A DNA stretch of 64,000 nucleotides from Mesorhizobium sp. CU3 (GCF_006442965.1 NZ_VFWX01000001.1:62001-126000), one strand, 5' to 3'; positions 42,409 to 51,696 are shown, counted from the stretch's first letter. Translations and numbers: made by a program. The notes: generated from the sequence alone by a model not told the origin.

Positions 42409-43254
42409 TTACGCCCGCCATTCGACCACGTCGGCCTTGATCGGATGGTAAAGCATGGCCCGTTGCGTGAATGCGGTATCGTCTTCGTGAAAATAAGCCG
42501 TCATCGATGGGCGCCAAACGAACGTCCCCGGGCTGAGATAGGGATCCTTCGCCCTATTGAGATAGTTTCTTCTCCGTCGGCGCCAGGGCACGAACGGCCC
42601 GCTCCCGCCGATGTCCTCGATCCTGAGGCCACGAGCGCGCGCAATAGTCGGCACGAGGAATTCATAGTGCCCGCTCCATTCGCCTGTCGATAGCGCTTCC
42701 TCGTAGACGTCGAGCAAGCGTCTCGAAACGCGCATGATCGGCAGAAATGCTCTGGTGAACAGTGACTTCCGGCATGGTCCATTTGCCGAGTCCCAGAATG
42801 TCCAGCGCGGATCGCGGCGACGGGTATTGATCGTCGTCGTGAGCAAGTCGGCGTCATTGCTCGAAAACTGCTGAAAAAAGTCGAGCCATCGGCCGGCAAA
42901 GTCGACATCATATTCCAGAACCCAGACGAATTCCCGATTTGCAGACCTCGCCAGGGGGAAGAGGACGATGTCCATATAGCCCATCTGCAGACGCTCGTTT
43001 TTCATTGCCTGCCGCACTCGCGCCGAGCTTTCATCGATTTCGACTTCCCCTCGCCCGGCGACGAGGTCGCTCAACGTCCACGGGTTATGGACAAGCCGCC
43101 AGTCCATTATCTCCCGCGTTTCGCGGCAGAGACGGTCAAAATGAGCCTGTATCCGGTCGTTCAGCACATGCGTGATGAAGATACCCGCCGGCCTGCCGGT
43201 TGCCGGTGCGCGAAACAATCGCTGCCCGAATACTGCGAAGCGATCGAGGATCAT
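42409..43254 (-). CDS. Glycosyltransferase-like protein, unknown family
   Basis: Soluble protein of 281 residues with VWVLEYDVDFAGRWLDFFQQ, a motif like the EYD(V) metal site of GT-A-fold transferases of the DUF3405 kind, and many tryptophans and arginines (WRRRRRNYL). No signal peptide or helix. Codon use is less GC-rich than the surroundings. The start overlaps the stop of the next gene in ATGA, so the pair is co-translated. Function uncertain: transfer of sugar to surface polysaccharide is a guess. Confidence 0.6.
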   Translation of the reverse strand: MILDRFAVFGQRLFRAPATGRPAGIFITHVLNDRIQAHFDRLCRETREIMDWRLVHNPWTLSDLVAGRGEVEIDESSARVRQAMKNERLQMGYMDIVLFPLARSANREFVWVLEYDVDFAGRWLDFFQQFSSNDADLLTTTINTRRRDPRWTFWDSANGPCRKSLFTRAFLPIMRVSRRLLDVYEEALSTGEWSGHYEFLVPTIARARGLRIEDIGGSGPFVPWRRRRRNYLNRAKDPYLSPGTFVWRPSMTAYFHEDDTAFTQRAMLYHPIKADVVEWRA

Positions 43255-44042
43255 CGGCCGGCGATCCTGCGCCAAAGCCGCTTCCATCCCTCGGTGGCTT
43301 CCACGGATGCTGCCCGGGCGCCATAGAGCCGGAGGGCCAGCGCCGATATGTCCGGATCATCCAGTGGGCTGAATTCATAAACGGCCGGATCGAAATCCTC
43401 GTAGAGATACTGATACTTGTGAGATTCAAACGTTCCCGGCTTTATCTTCTCGTAGAATTTCAGTTTGTCGGCCCGCTGCTCTCGGCTTCGCACGACCCAG
43501 TCGAAATGGTAGATGTGGCATTCCGAAGGCGCGTATAGGATGTCGGCTTCCTTGAATGAGAAGCCCGCCGTGTGGATATTCTTCCTGAATTTTACCGAAC
43601 CGACGAGAAACCCTCTGAACTGAAAGTCTAGCGGGGTCATATTGGGTATATTCGCTGCGAAGACAGCGTTGGAATCAATAACGGCCACGGCACGCCGCGG
43701 AACGGCAATCACTGGCTTGTCTGTCTGTTCCGCAACGTCGCGTAGCCAAGTCAGTAGCGCATGCGAGGGAAATTCGTCGTCGTCCAGGCGGAACATACGC
43801 TTTGCGCGTGATGCGGCTGCAATCTTCGGCAATATTCCTTCGACATAAGAAGCGCCCCATCTGATCGGCAGCTTGGTGGCCGATTCCACGGTGCGAAGCA
43901 CGTCTTTCACATATCGAGGCGATGAACGGCTATCGACGAAATATCGAACCTCAATCCCGAGCCGTCGATATTCCTCGGCAATGATCAGGCTGTGCGGCGC
44001 CCCGTCACGCGTAGGGACAGCCAAAGAAAAACGCTCACCCAT
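43251..44042 (-). CDS. Glycosyltransferase-like protein with DDD motif
   Basis: Protein of 263 residues. A Rossmann-like start (FSLAVPTRDGAPHSLIIAEEYRRLG) leads to RMFRLDDDEFPS, a metal-binding acid cluster of GT-A transferases, and then DILYAPSECHIYHFDWV. GC content is visibly lower than in neighbours (runs such as ATTTTACC, TATTGGG), which fits transfer from another source. First gene of a two-gene operon with the 42409-43254 gene, overlapping by 4 bases. Substrates unknown. Confidence 0.65.
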   Translation of the reverse strand: MGERFSLAVPTRDGAPHSLIIAEEYRRLGIEVRYFVDSRSSPRYVKDVLRTVESATKLPIRWGASYVEGILPKIAAASRAKRMFRLDDDEFPSHALLTWLRDVAEQTDKPVIAVPRRAVAVIDSNAVFAANIPNMTPLDFQFRGFLVGSVKFRKNIHTAGFSFKEADILYAPSECHIYHFDWVVRSREQRADKLKFYEKIKPGTFESHKYQYLYEDFDPAVYEFSPLDDPDISALALRLYGARAASVEATEGWKRLWRRIAGR

Positions 44043-44246
44043 TCATCGACCGCCGGCATAGCTCCGTTCCGAGGCACCCCGGCACATTAAGGCATGAACG
44101 AACAGCGTCTGCTACCGGGCCTTCCGGCGATTTTTAGCCAATCTTTGACTGCTTGACCCATCGTGGCGCACCCACAACGGTTTGGATGGTCTGGAGACCG
44201 GTACGTCCTCCAGGATTGCATTTCCGATTGCGGGGCGACGAACGCC

Positions 44247-45980
44247 CTAATACCCAAGCGCCTCGCCGGCGGCCGCGCGGCTGTCGATGGCGCCGTTGTA
44301 GCGCGCGCCGCCGCCCTTTTCGATTTCGCCGAGGCTCTTGCCGCCGACCAGGATGCCGGCGGCCTGACCCCAGGTCTGGTCGCTGAGTGTGAGGTTGTAG
44401 CCCATGCCGGCGAGCAGCCGCTCCGTGTCCGGCGAAAGCCCGAACGGTTCGACATAGACGGTGTCGGGCAGCCACTGATGGTGGATGCGCGGGGCGTCGA
44501 TCGCCTCCTGGATGTTCATGCCATGGTCGATGACGTTGAGGATGGCTTCCAGCGTGATGGTGATGATGCGCGAGCCGCCCGGGCTGCCGATGACCATGAA
44601 CGGCTTGCCGTCCTTGATGACGATGGTCGGGCTCATTGAGGACAAAGGCGTCTTCTTCGGCTGGATGGCGTTGGCCTCACCCTGCACCAAGCCGTAAAGA
44701 TTGGGCACGCCGGGCTTCTGGGTGAAATCGTCCATCTCGTTGTTGAGCAGGATGCCGGTGCCGTCGGCGACGACGCCGGCGCCGAACGAGCCGTTCAACG
44801 TATAGGTGACCGCGACCGCGTTGCCGTCATTGTCGATGATCGAATAGTGGGTGGTTTCCTTGGACTCGCCAAAGCCTTTCGGCATCAGCTCTTTCGAAAC
44901 GCCGGCGCGGAACGGATCGATCCTGTCGCGGATATCCTTGGCGTAGCTCTTATCGAGCAGTTTCGAGACCGGATTGTCGACGAAATCGGGATCGCCCAGC
45001 GCCGAGTTGCGATCGACATAGGCATAGCGCATGGCTTCCACCATGACATGGACCGTCTCGGCCGAGCCGGCGCCAAGATAGGACAGAGGATAGCCTTCCA
45101 GCACGTTGAGGATCTCGCAGATGATGACGCCGCCCGAGCTCGGCGGCGGCGAGGAGATGATCTCGTAGCCGCGATAGGAACAGGTCACCGGCTTCAACTC
45201 GCGCACGGCATATTGCTCGAAATCGACCTTGGCGAGAATGCCGCCCTTTGCGCCGCTTGCCTTGACGATGGCATCGGCGATTCCGCCTTTGTAGAAGGCG
45301 TCAGGCCCCTTCTCCGAGATCGCCGACAGCGAGGCGGCAAGGTCCGGCTGAACCAGCTTCTCGCCGATGCCGTAAGGCTTGCCGTCCTTCTTAAGGAAGA
45401 TCGCGGCCGCCGCCGGGTCCTTGGCCAGCCGGTCGGCGCTGCCGGCGAAAGAGGCGGCGTCGCCCTGATTGAGGACGAAGCCGTCCCTGGCATAGGCGAT
45501 CGCCGGTGCCATCAGATCCGGCCTGGACTGCGTGCCGTATTTCGCGCGCGCCAGCTCGAAGCCGGCGACCGAACCCGGCACGCCGACGGCGAGATAGCCG
45601 TCGAGGCTGGCGCCCTTCACCGGATTGCCTTGTTGGTCGAGATACATGGTTTTCGTCGCGGCGAGCGGCGCGCGCTCGCGGAAGTCGATGAAGGTGGTGC
45701 GGCCGTCCTTCATGCGCACGGTCATGAAGCCGCCGCCACCGATATTGCCGGCATTGGGATAGACGACGGCCAGCGCATAGCCGACGGCAACCGCGGCATC
45801 GACGGCGTTGCCGCCCTTCTTCAGCACGTCGACGCCGACTTCGGTGGCGAGATGTTGGGCGGTGACCACCATGCCGTGCTCGCCCTTGGCGGGAGCGGGC
45901 GATGCGGCAAAGGCGGATGGCGTGAAGATGATTGCGAGTGAAAGGGTGACGCCGATCAGCGTCCGGCGGGTCAAGGGCAT
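44247..45980 (-). CDS. ggt: Gamma-glutamyltransferase
   Basis: Periplasmic enzyme that hydrolyses or transfers the gamma-glutamyl group of glutathione. The 577-residue precursor has a signal peptide (TLIGVTLSLAIIFTPSAFA) and the self-cleavage site before Thr376 in ESKETTHYSIID, where the new N-terminal threonine is the nucleophile. Downstream GSPGGSRIITI is the oxyanion part. The precursor should give two chains of about 350 and 200 residues. Start at 45980 follows CAGGAGC. It lies 100 bases downstream of rhaI on the same strand but with its own ribosome site; a link with rhamnose is not expected. The 204 bases after it, up to 44042, hold nothing clear. Confidence 0.95.
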   Translation of the reverse strand: MPLTRRTLIGVTLSLAIIFTPSAFAASPAPAKGEHGMVVTAQHLATEVGVDVLKKGGNAVDAAVAVGYALAVVYPNAGNIGGGGFMTVRMKDGRTTFIDFRERAPLAATKTMYLDQQGNPVKGASLDGYLAVGVPGSVAGFELARAKYGTQSRPDLMAPAIAYARDGFVLNQGDAASFAGSADRLAKDPAAAAIFLKKDGKPYGIGEKLVQPDLAASLSAISEKGPDAFYKGGIADAIVKASGAKGGILAKVDFEQYAVRELKPVTCSYRGYEIISSPPPSSGGVIICEILNVLEGYPLSYLGAGSAETVHVMVEAMRYAYVDRNSALGDPDFVDNPVSKLLDKSYAKDIRDRIDPFRAGVSKELMPKGFGESKETTHYSIIDNDGNAVAVTYTLNGSFGAGVVADGTGILLNNEMDDFTQKPGVPNLYGLVQGEANAIQPKKTPLSSMSPTIVIKDGKPFMVIGSPGGSRIITITLEAILNVIDHGMNIQEAIDAPRIHHQWLPDTVYVEPFGLSPDTERLLAGMGYNLTLSDQTWGQAAGILVGGKSLGEIEKGGGARYNGAIDSRAAAGEALGY

Positions 45981-46079
45981 GGCGGTGCTCCTGGCGTTGG
46001 GGACGCCCAGCAAAGACCCTGCCGGCAGACCTGTCCACCGCCAATAGCGCTGGACCAGATCAAATCGGATATCTGTCTG

Positions 46080-47372
46080 TCAGACGATGCCACCACCTCC
46101 GCCGGCGACCGCCGGCCGCTCGGCGGCAACCTTGGCGCGATAGTCGGCTTCGCGATAGGCGGCGACGGGATCGATGGCGCCGCCGGTGCGCAGCCTGGCC
46201 ATCGCCAGGATCGGCTCGACATCGGTGCGATAGGCGCTCTTCAGCGTCTGCGTCGCCATCAGCGCGTCGTTGGCCTCCTGGAAACCTTCGAGCGCCTTGC
46301 GGTCGACCAGCAGCGCCTGCGCATAGGCGCGCTGCACCTCGACCGCTGACAGCATCAGGCTTTCGATCGGATCCGTCACATTGTGGCTCTGGTCGAGCAT
46401 ATGGGCCGGGTTGAAACCATCAGCGCCGGAAAGTTCGGCATCGACCAGCTCGTTGAAGACGAGGAACAGCCGGTAGGGATCGATCGAACCGGCATCGAGA
46501 TCGTCATCGCCATACTTCGAATCGTTGAAGTGGAAGCCGCCGAGCTTGTTGAACTGGATCAGCCGCGACACGATCATCTCGATGTTGACGTTGGGCGCAT
46601 GATGGCCGAGGTCGACCAGGCAGTAAGCCTTGTCGCCGAGTTCCTTGGCGATGATGTAGTTGGTGCCCCAATCCTGCACGACCGTCGAATAGAAGGCCGG
46701 CTCGTACATCTTGTGCTCGGTGAACAGCCGCCAGTCGTCCGGCAGGCCGGCATAGATGTCGCGCATGGCGTCGAGATAGCGCTCGAAGGCCTTGGCGAAA
46801 TTGACCTGTCCAGGAAAATTCGAGCCGTCGCCGATCCACACCGTCAGCGCCTTGGAACCAAGCGTCTTGCCGATCTCGATGCATTCGAGATTGTGCTCGA
46901 CCGCCTGGCGGCGTGTACCGGCATCGGCATGCGAGAGCGAGCCGAATTTGTAGGAAAGTTTTTGGTCCTTCGCATCGGAGAAAGTGTTGGAGTTCATGGC
47001 GTCGAAACCGAGGCCGAAGCGGGAGGCCGCCTGTTTCAGCCGGTTCGGATCGGCCTTGTCCCACGGAATGTGCAGCGAGACGGTCGGCGTCGCCTGCGTC
47101 AGCTGGGCGATGACGGCGCAGTCCTCGATCTTGTCGAAGATGTCACGCGGCTCGCCGGCGCCGGGAAAGCGGGCAAAGCGCGTGCCGCCGGTGCCGACAC
47201 CCCAGGACGGGATCGCCACGGCGAATTTCTCGACCTTGTCGCGGATGGCGTCGATGGCGATGCCACGCCGGTCGAGGCGCTCGCCCAGCGAAGCGTAGTC
47301 GCGCTCGAGGTCGGGGGCGCGGGCGGCGTTGTGGCTGGCGACCAGGTCGGCGCGGATAATTGTTTCGGACAA
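46080..47372 (-). CDS. rhaI: L-rhamnose isomerase
   Basis: Isomerises L-rhamnose to L-rhamnulose. The 430-residue protein is of the rhizobial RhaI type (xylose-isomerase-like TIM barrel), with metal-binding segments TEHKMYEPAFYSTVVQDWG and VDLGHHAPNVNIEM and GFHFNDSKYGDDDLDAGSID. The start is a TTG codon (MSETIIRADL), supported by GGGAGGA eight bases upstream; no ATG occurs near. It follows rhaD by 95 bases, a gap filled by a palindromic repeat. With rhaD it forms the arm divergent from rhaRSTPQUK. Confidence 0.9.
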   Translation of the reverse strand: MSETIIRADLVASHNAARAPDLERDYASLGERLDRRGIAIDAIRDKVEKFAVAIPSWGVGTGGTRFARFPGAGEPRDIFDKIEDCAVIAQLTQATPTVSLHIPWDKADPNRLKQAASRFGLGFDAMNSNTFSDAKDQKLSYKFGSLSHADAGTRRQAVEHNLECIEIGKTLGSKALTVWIGDGSNFPGQVNFAKAFERYLDAMRDIYAGLPDDWRLFTEHKMYEPAFYSTVVQDWGTNYIIAKELGDKAYCLVDLGHHAPNVNIEMIVSRLIQFNKLGGFHFNDSKYGDDDLDAGSIDPYRLFLVFNELVDAELSGADGFNPAHMLDQSHNVTDPIESLMLSAVEVQRAYAQALLVDRKALEGFQEANDALMATQTLKSAYRTDVEPILAMARLRTGGAIDPVAAYREADYRAKVAAERPAVAGGGGGIV

Positions 47373-47400
47373 TGCTGTTCCTCCCAAGAATGCGTACGGC

Positions 47401-47468
47401 GGCGCTGCCCCTCATCCGCCCTTCGGGCACCTTCTCCCCGTGAACGGGGAGAAGGGAAAAGGGGCGCC
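47401..47468. repeat. Palindromic repeat inside the rhaD-rhaI gap
   Basis: CTTCTCCCCG-TGAA-CGGGGAGAAG is a perfect 10-bp hairpin, and GGCGC and GCGCC close the ends. It fills the gap between the rhaD stop (overlapping it by one base) and the rhaI ribosome site. In the transcript it may weaken or protect rhaI mRNA. I recall this as a common rhizobial repeat, which a search would test. Confidence 0.7.
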
Positions 47469-49570
47469 TAGCGCGTAAAGCTTTGCGCGTTGCCGGCGTC
47501 GACGTTGACGATGTTGCCGGTCGACTTGGCTGACATGTCGGAGGCGAAGAAATAGATCGCCTCGGCGATATCTTCCGGGAAGACCGAGCGCTTCAGCATC
47601 GAGCGCGAGCGGTAGTGTTCTTCCAGGTCGTCGGTCGACATCTTGTAGGCGGCGGCGCGCTGTTCCTTCCATTCGCCGGTCCAGATCTTGGAGCCGCGCA
47701 GGACCGCATCCGGGTTGACCACATTGACCCGGATCTGCGCCTCCGCGCCCTCCAAAGCGAGGCAACGGGCGAGATGGATTTCGGCCGCCTTGGCGGTGCA
47801 ATAGGCCGCGGCGTTGGGCGAAGCGGCGAGCCCGTTCTTGGAGGCGACGAAGACAACGTTGCCGCCGATCTTCTGGGCGCGGAACAGACGGAAGGCCTCG
47901 CGCGAAACGAGGAAATAGCCGGTGGACAGGATGCCCATGTTCTTGTTCCACAGCGCGAGAGTCGTCTCCTCGATCGGCGCCGAGGAGGCTAGGCCGGCAT
48001 TGGAGACCAGGATGTCGATGCCGCCGAATTCGACCGAGGTTTCGGCAAAGCCGGAAAGCACCTGATCCTCGGAAGTGACGTCGATGCGCACCGGGCGGAC
48101 GAAGTCCTTGCCGTAGGCCTTGCCAAGTTCCTCATTGGCGCTGGCGAGTGCTGCCTCATCGATGTCGGCCAGCACCACGCAGGCGCCTTCGCGCAGCAAC
48201 CGGTTGGCGGTGGCGCGGCCGATGCCGCCGGCGCCGCCGGTGACCAGCGCGATCTGGCCGGCCAGCGCCTTGGGCTTCGGCAGGCGCTGCAGCTTGGCTT
48301 CCTCGAGCTGCCAATATTCGATGTCGAAGGCCTCCTGCGCCGGCAGGCCGACATAGGACGAAACCGTCGAAGCGCCGCGCATGACATTGATGGCGTTGAC
48401 GTAGAATTCGCCGGAGATGCGCGCGGTCGCCTTGTCGCCGGCGAAGGTGAACATGCCGACACCCGGCATCAGATAGACCACGGCATTCGGATCGCGGATG
48501 GCGGGTGAATCCGGATGCTTGCAGCTGTCGTAATAGGCCTGGTAGCCGACGCGGTATTCGGCGATGTCGTCGACGAGGCGCGCAATGACGGCGTCGACGT
48601 CCGGCTTCGCCGGGTCGAATTCGATCACCAGCGGCCGGATTTTGGTGCGCAGAAAATGATCCGGACAGGAGGTGCCGAGCGCCGCCAGCGGACGCAGGTG
48701 CTTCGAATTGACGAATTCAAGCACCGCCGGCTGGTCGTCGAAATGGCCGAGCTTGTGGCTCTTTTCCGAAATCAGGCCGCGGATCCTCGGCATCAGCTTG
48801 GCGGCGATGGCGCGGCGCGCCGGCGCGTCGAGCGACTTGACAACCTCGCCGCCGAAGATCGCCTTGCCCTGCGACTTCCGCTCGAACCAATCGATCGCCT
48901 GGTTGATCACCGAGATCGTCGTTTCGTAGCACTCCTTCGGCGTGTCGCCCCAGGTGAACAGGCCGTGGCTCTCCAGCACGACGCCCTTGGCATCCGGATT
49001 TTCCAGGCAGAATTTCTCCAGCCAAAGGCCGAGCTCGAAGCCCGGGCGCTTCCACGGCAGCCAACCGATGGCGTCGCCGAAGATTTCCTTGGTGATCGCC
49101 TTGGAGTCCTTGGCGGCGGCAACCGCGATGATGGCATCGGGATGCATGTGGTCGACGCAAGCCTTCGGCACATAGGCATGCAGCGGCGTGTCGATGGAGG
49201 CCGCGCGCGGATTGAGGTTGAAGGTGCAGTGCGGCAGATAGCCGACCATCTCGTCCTCATGCTCAACGCCGCGATAAAGCGCTTTGATCGCGCGCAGTTT
49301 GTCCATGTAGAGCGTGGCGAAGCCGTCGAGCTTGATCGAGGCGCTGTCGCCGCCCGAGCCCTTGACCCACAGAACCTCGACGTCCTGACCGGTCAGCGGG
49401 TCCTTCTGCCAGACCTTGGATGATGTGTTGCCGCCGCCATAGTTGGTGACGCGCTTGTCGGAACCCAGCGTGTTCGAGCGATAGACCAGAAGCTCGGGAC
49501 CGCTCAGACCTTCAGCTTTTGCATCGTCCCACAGATTGGCGAGGCGCGAGCCGGAGCGCTTGTCGAGCAT
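47468..49570 (-). CDS. rhaD: Bifunctional rhamnulose-1-phosphate aldolase/lactaldehyde dehydrogenase
   Basis: Fusion enzyme of 700 residues. The N-terminal class II aldolase domain (NYGGGNTSSKV for phosphate binding, DHMHPDAI for the zinc ligands) splits L-rhamnulose-1-phosphate into dihydroxyacetone phosphate and L-lactaldehyde. From about residue 440 a short-chain dehydrogenase follows (LVTGGAGGIGRATANRLL, VSNAGLASS, AYCTAKAAEI), which oxidises the aldehyde, probably to lactate. Strong ribosome site AAGGGAGGA. First gene of the minus-strand rha operon. The order matches the Rhizobium leguminosarum rha locus. Confidence 0.95.
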   Translation of the reverse strand: MLDKRSGSRLANLWDDAKAEGLSGPELLVYRSNTLGSDKRVTNYGGGNTSSKVWQKDPLTGQDVEVLWVKGSGGDSASIKLDGFATLYMDKLRAIKALYRGVEHEDEMVGYLPHCTFNLNPRAASIDTPLHAYVPKACVDHMHPDAIIAVAAAKDSKAITKEIFGDAIGWLPWKRPGFELGLWLEKFCLENPDAKGVVLESHGLFTWGDTPKECYETTISVINQAIDWFERKSQGKAIFGGEVVKSLDAPARRAIAAKLMPRIRGLISEKSHKLGHFDDQPAVLEFVNSKHLRPLAALGTSCPDHFLRTKIRPLVIEFDPAKPDVDAVIARLVDDIAEYRVGYQAYYDSCKHPDSPAIRDPNAVVYLMPGVGMFTFAGDKATARISGEFYVNAINVMRGASTVSSYVGLPAQEAFDIEYWQLEEAKLQRLPKPKALAGQIALVTGGAGGIGRATANRLLREGACVVLADIDEAALASANEELGKAYGKDFVRPVRIDVTSEDQVLSGFAETSVEFGGIDILVSNAGLASSAPIEETTLALWNKNMGILSTGYFLVSREAFRLFRAQKIGGNVVFVASKNGLAASPNAAAYCTAKAAEIHLARCLALEGAEAQIRVNVVNPDAVLRGSKIWTGEWKEQRAAAYKMSTDDLEEHYRSRSMLKRSVFPEDIAEAIYFFASDMSAKSTGNIVNVDAGNAQSFTR

Positions 49571-49643
49571 AGGTATCCTCCCTTGGAGCGCCAACGCCGC
49601 GCCCCTCATTTATCGCCGGGAATGTCTACGCAAGCCGCCTTCT

Positions 49644-49716
49644 TGTCAATCACAAACGCTCAAGTTCAGTCATATTGCACTGCACAATGAAAATATATGA
49701 TCGGAAATGATTGACA
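49644..49716. promoter_or_regulatory. rha divergent control region with inverted 9-mers
   Basis: TGTCAATCA at 49644-49652 and its exact complement TGATTGACA at 49708-49716 lie 55 bases apart in the gap between rhaD and rhaR. Each contains a TTGACA -35 element pointing outward; the rhaD side has GACATT 17 bases on as a weak -10. They could be the two promoters or two half-sites for the DeoR-type RhaR. Confidence 0.5.
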
Positions 49717-49758
49717 CTGCGCGTTTTCTAAGGCCTCATGCTCAGGCAGGGAGGAACC

Positions 49759-50568
49759 ATGCACGAGAAAGAGCGCCATAGGATCATTCTGTCCGCCGTC
49801 CAGGAAAAGCCTGTGGTGACGGTGCAGGAGATGGTCGAACTGACAGACTCCTCCGAGGCGACGATCCGGCGCGACATCGCGGCCCTCCATGTCCAGAAGC
49901 GCCTGCGCCGTGTGCGCGGCGGCGCCGAGGCGATCTCGCCGCCGCAGTTCATTGGCCTTGCCGGCCGGCCCTTTTCCGTCAACGAGACGCTGAACGCCGC
50001 GCAGAAGCGCGCGATTGCCCGGGAAGCGGTCAACCTTTGCACCGACGGCGAGCCGATCATCATCAATGGCGGCACCACCACCTTCCAGATGGTGCATTTC
50101 CTGACCGGACGGCGCATGCCGATCTTCACCAATTCCTTCCCGATCGCCGAGCATCTGCTCAAGCATTCTAAGAACACGGTGATGCTGTCGGGCGGCACGA
50201 TCTACCGCGAACAGAACATCATCCTGTCGCCCTTCGACAATGACGTGACGCGCAATTTCTATGCGCGCCGCATGTTCATGGGCGCACAAGGGCTGGGCCC
50301 GCTCGGCCTGATGGAAGGCGACCCGCTCTTGATCCAGGCCGAGCAGAAGCTGATCGACCAGGCCGACGAATTGGTGGTGCTGGTCGATTCCTCGAAATTC
50401 CGCATGCGCTCCAGCCTGATCCTGTGCGGTCTCAAGCGCATCGCGACCGTGATCACCGACGAGGGCATCGAGGACCGCGAGGCCAACATGCTCGAAACAG
50501 CAGGGGTGGCGCTGATCGTCGCCCGCAAACAGTCGACCGACAAGGAAGAATCTTCACTGCAGGCCTGA
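49759..50568 (+). CDS. rhaR: DeoR-family regulator of rhamnose genes
   Basis: Repressor of 269 residues. N-terminal winged helix (RIILSAVQEKPVVTVQEM, then SSEATIRRDIAAL) and C-terminal sugar-phosphate sensor domain with GGTTTFQMVHFL and DSSKF. It is first in the rhaRSTPQUK operon. The likely effector is a rhamnose intermediate, such as rhamnulose-1-phosphate. GGGAGGAA precedes the start; an in-frame ATG at 49738 is further up without need. Confidence 0.92.
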   Translation: MHEKERHRIILSAVQEKPVVTVQEMVELTDSSEATIRRDIAALHVQKRLRRVRGGAEAISPPQFIGLAGRPFSVNETLNAAQKRAIAREAVNLCTDGEPIIINGGTTTFQMVHFLTGRRMPIFTNSFPIAEHLLKHSKNTVMLSGGTIYREQNIILSPFDNDVTRNFYARRMFMGAQGLGPLGLMEGDPLLIQAEQKLIDQADELVVLVDSSKFRMRSSLILCGLKRIATVITDEGIEDREANMLETAGVALIVARKQSTDKEESSLQA

Positions 50569-50616
50569 GGGGCCGGCAGCGGCGATGGAAATGCAAACGC
50601 TCAAGGGAGGATTTCG

Positions 50617-51612
50617 ATGAGCTTATTGAAGAAACTGCTGGTCACGGCGGCCTTTTCCGCCGCCATGTTCGTGAATGCCGCCTATGCCGAGAACGTCAAG
50701 ATCGCGCTGGTGGTGAAGTCGCTCGGCAACGGCTTCTTCGACGCCGCCAACAAGGGCGCCGAGGAAGCGGCCAAGGAACTGGGCGATGTCGACGTCATCT
50801 ACACCGGCCCGACCAAGGCCACCGCCGAAGCGCAGATCGAGGTGATCAATTCGCTGATCGCGCAGAAGGTCAACGCCATCGCCGTTTCGGCCAATGACGC
50901 CGACGCCCTGGTGCCGGTACTGAAGAAGGCGATGGAACGCGGCATCACCGTGATTTCATGGGATTCGGGCGTTGCCAAGGAAGGCCGCCAGCTTCACCTC
51001 AACCCGTCCGATACCGGCCTGATCGGCGAGACCATCATCAAGCTCGCCGCCGACTATCTGCCGGAAGGCGGCGACGTCGCCATCCTGTCGGCCTCCTCGA
51101 CCGCGACCAACCAGAACGCCTGGATCGAAGCGGCCAAGAAGGTGCTGCCGGAGAAGTTCCCGAAGATCAAGCTGGTCGCCACCGTCTATGGCGATGACGA
51201 CTCAGCCAAGAGCACCGACGAAGCCAAGGGCCTGTTGAAGTCCTATCCGAACCTCAAGGCGATCATCGCGCCGACCACGGTTGGTGTTGTAGCGGCTGCC
51301 CAGGTCGTCACCGACGAGAACCTGATCGGCAAGGTCAACGTCACCGGCCTCGCGCTGCCTTCGGAGTTCAAGAAGTTCATCGACAACGGCGCTTCGCAGG
51401 CCGTCGCACTGTGGAACCCGATCGACCTAGGCTACTCGGCGATCTATCTCGCCCATGATCTCGCGGTGAAGAAGGAAGAGGCCAAGCCCGGCGCCACGCT
51501 GTCGATCGGCCGCGTCGGCAAGGTGACGCTCGACGACACCAACTCGGCTGCAATGGCTCCGCCCTTCCAGTTCGACAAGACCAACATCGAGAAGTTCTCC
51601 AAGATCTATTGA
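50617..51612 (+). CDS. rhaS: Rhamnose ABC transporter substrate-binding protein
   Basis: Periplasmic rhamnose-binding protein of 331 residues. Signal peptide LLVTAAFSAAMFVNAAYA cut before ENVKIALVVKSLGNGFFDAA; type I periplasmic-binding fold. Strong ribosome site AAGGGAGG. It is followed by a 10-bp hairpin at 51633-51660 before the ATPase gene, which often keeps the binding protein more abundant than the membrane parts. Confidence 0.93.
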   Translation: MSLLKKLLVTAAFSAAMFVNAAYAENVKIALVVKSLGNGFFDAANKGAEEAAKELGDVDVIYTGPTKATAEAQIEVINSLIAQKVNAIAVSANDADALVPVLKKAMERGITVISWDSGVAKEGRQLHLNPSDTGLIGETIIKLAADYLPEGGDVAILSASSTATNQNAWIEAAKKVLPEKFPKIKLVATVYGDDDSAKSTDEAKGLLKSYPNLKAIIAPTTVGVVAAAQVVTDENLIGKVNVTGLALPSEFKKFIDNGASQAVALWNPIDLGYSAIYLAHDLAVKKEEAKPGATLSIGRVGKVTLDDTNSAAMAPPFQFDKTNIEKFSKIY

Positions 51613-51632
51613 TCCTGGTCGACTCCAAGCTC

Positions 51633-51660
51633 ATGCGGCGGGGCAATTGTCCCGCCGCAT
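51633..51660 (+). terminator. Hairpin between rhaS and rhaT
   Basis: ATGCGGCGGG-GCAATTGT-CCCGCCGCAT is a perfect 10-bp stem with no T-run. It probably protects the rhaS message or ends part of the transcripts, rather than stopping all transcription. Confidence 0.6.
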
Positions 51661-51696
51661 CTTCAAACGGACCTTCTCTCAGGGCCTGATACGGAT

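Noticed and set aside
44043..44246. Small gene or RNA in the gap beside ggt
   Set aside because: No ribosome site, coding pattern or stable hairpin; nothing supported.
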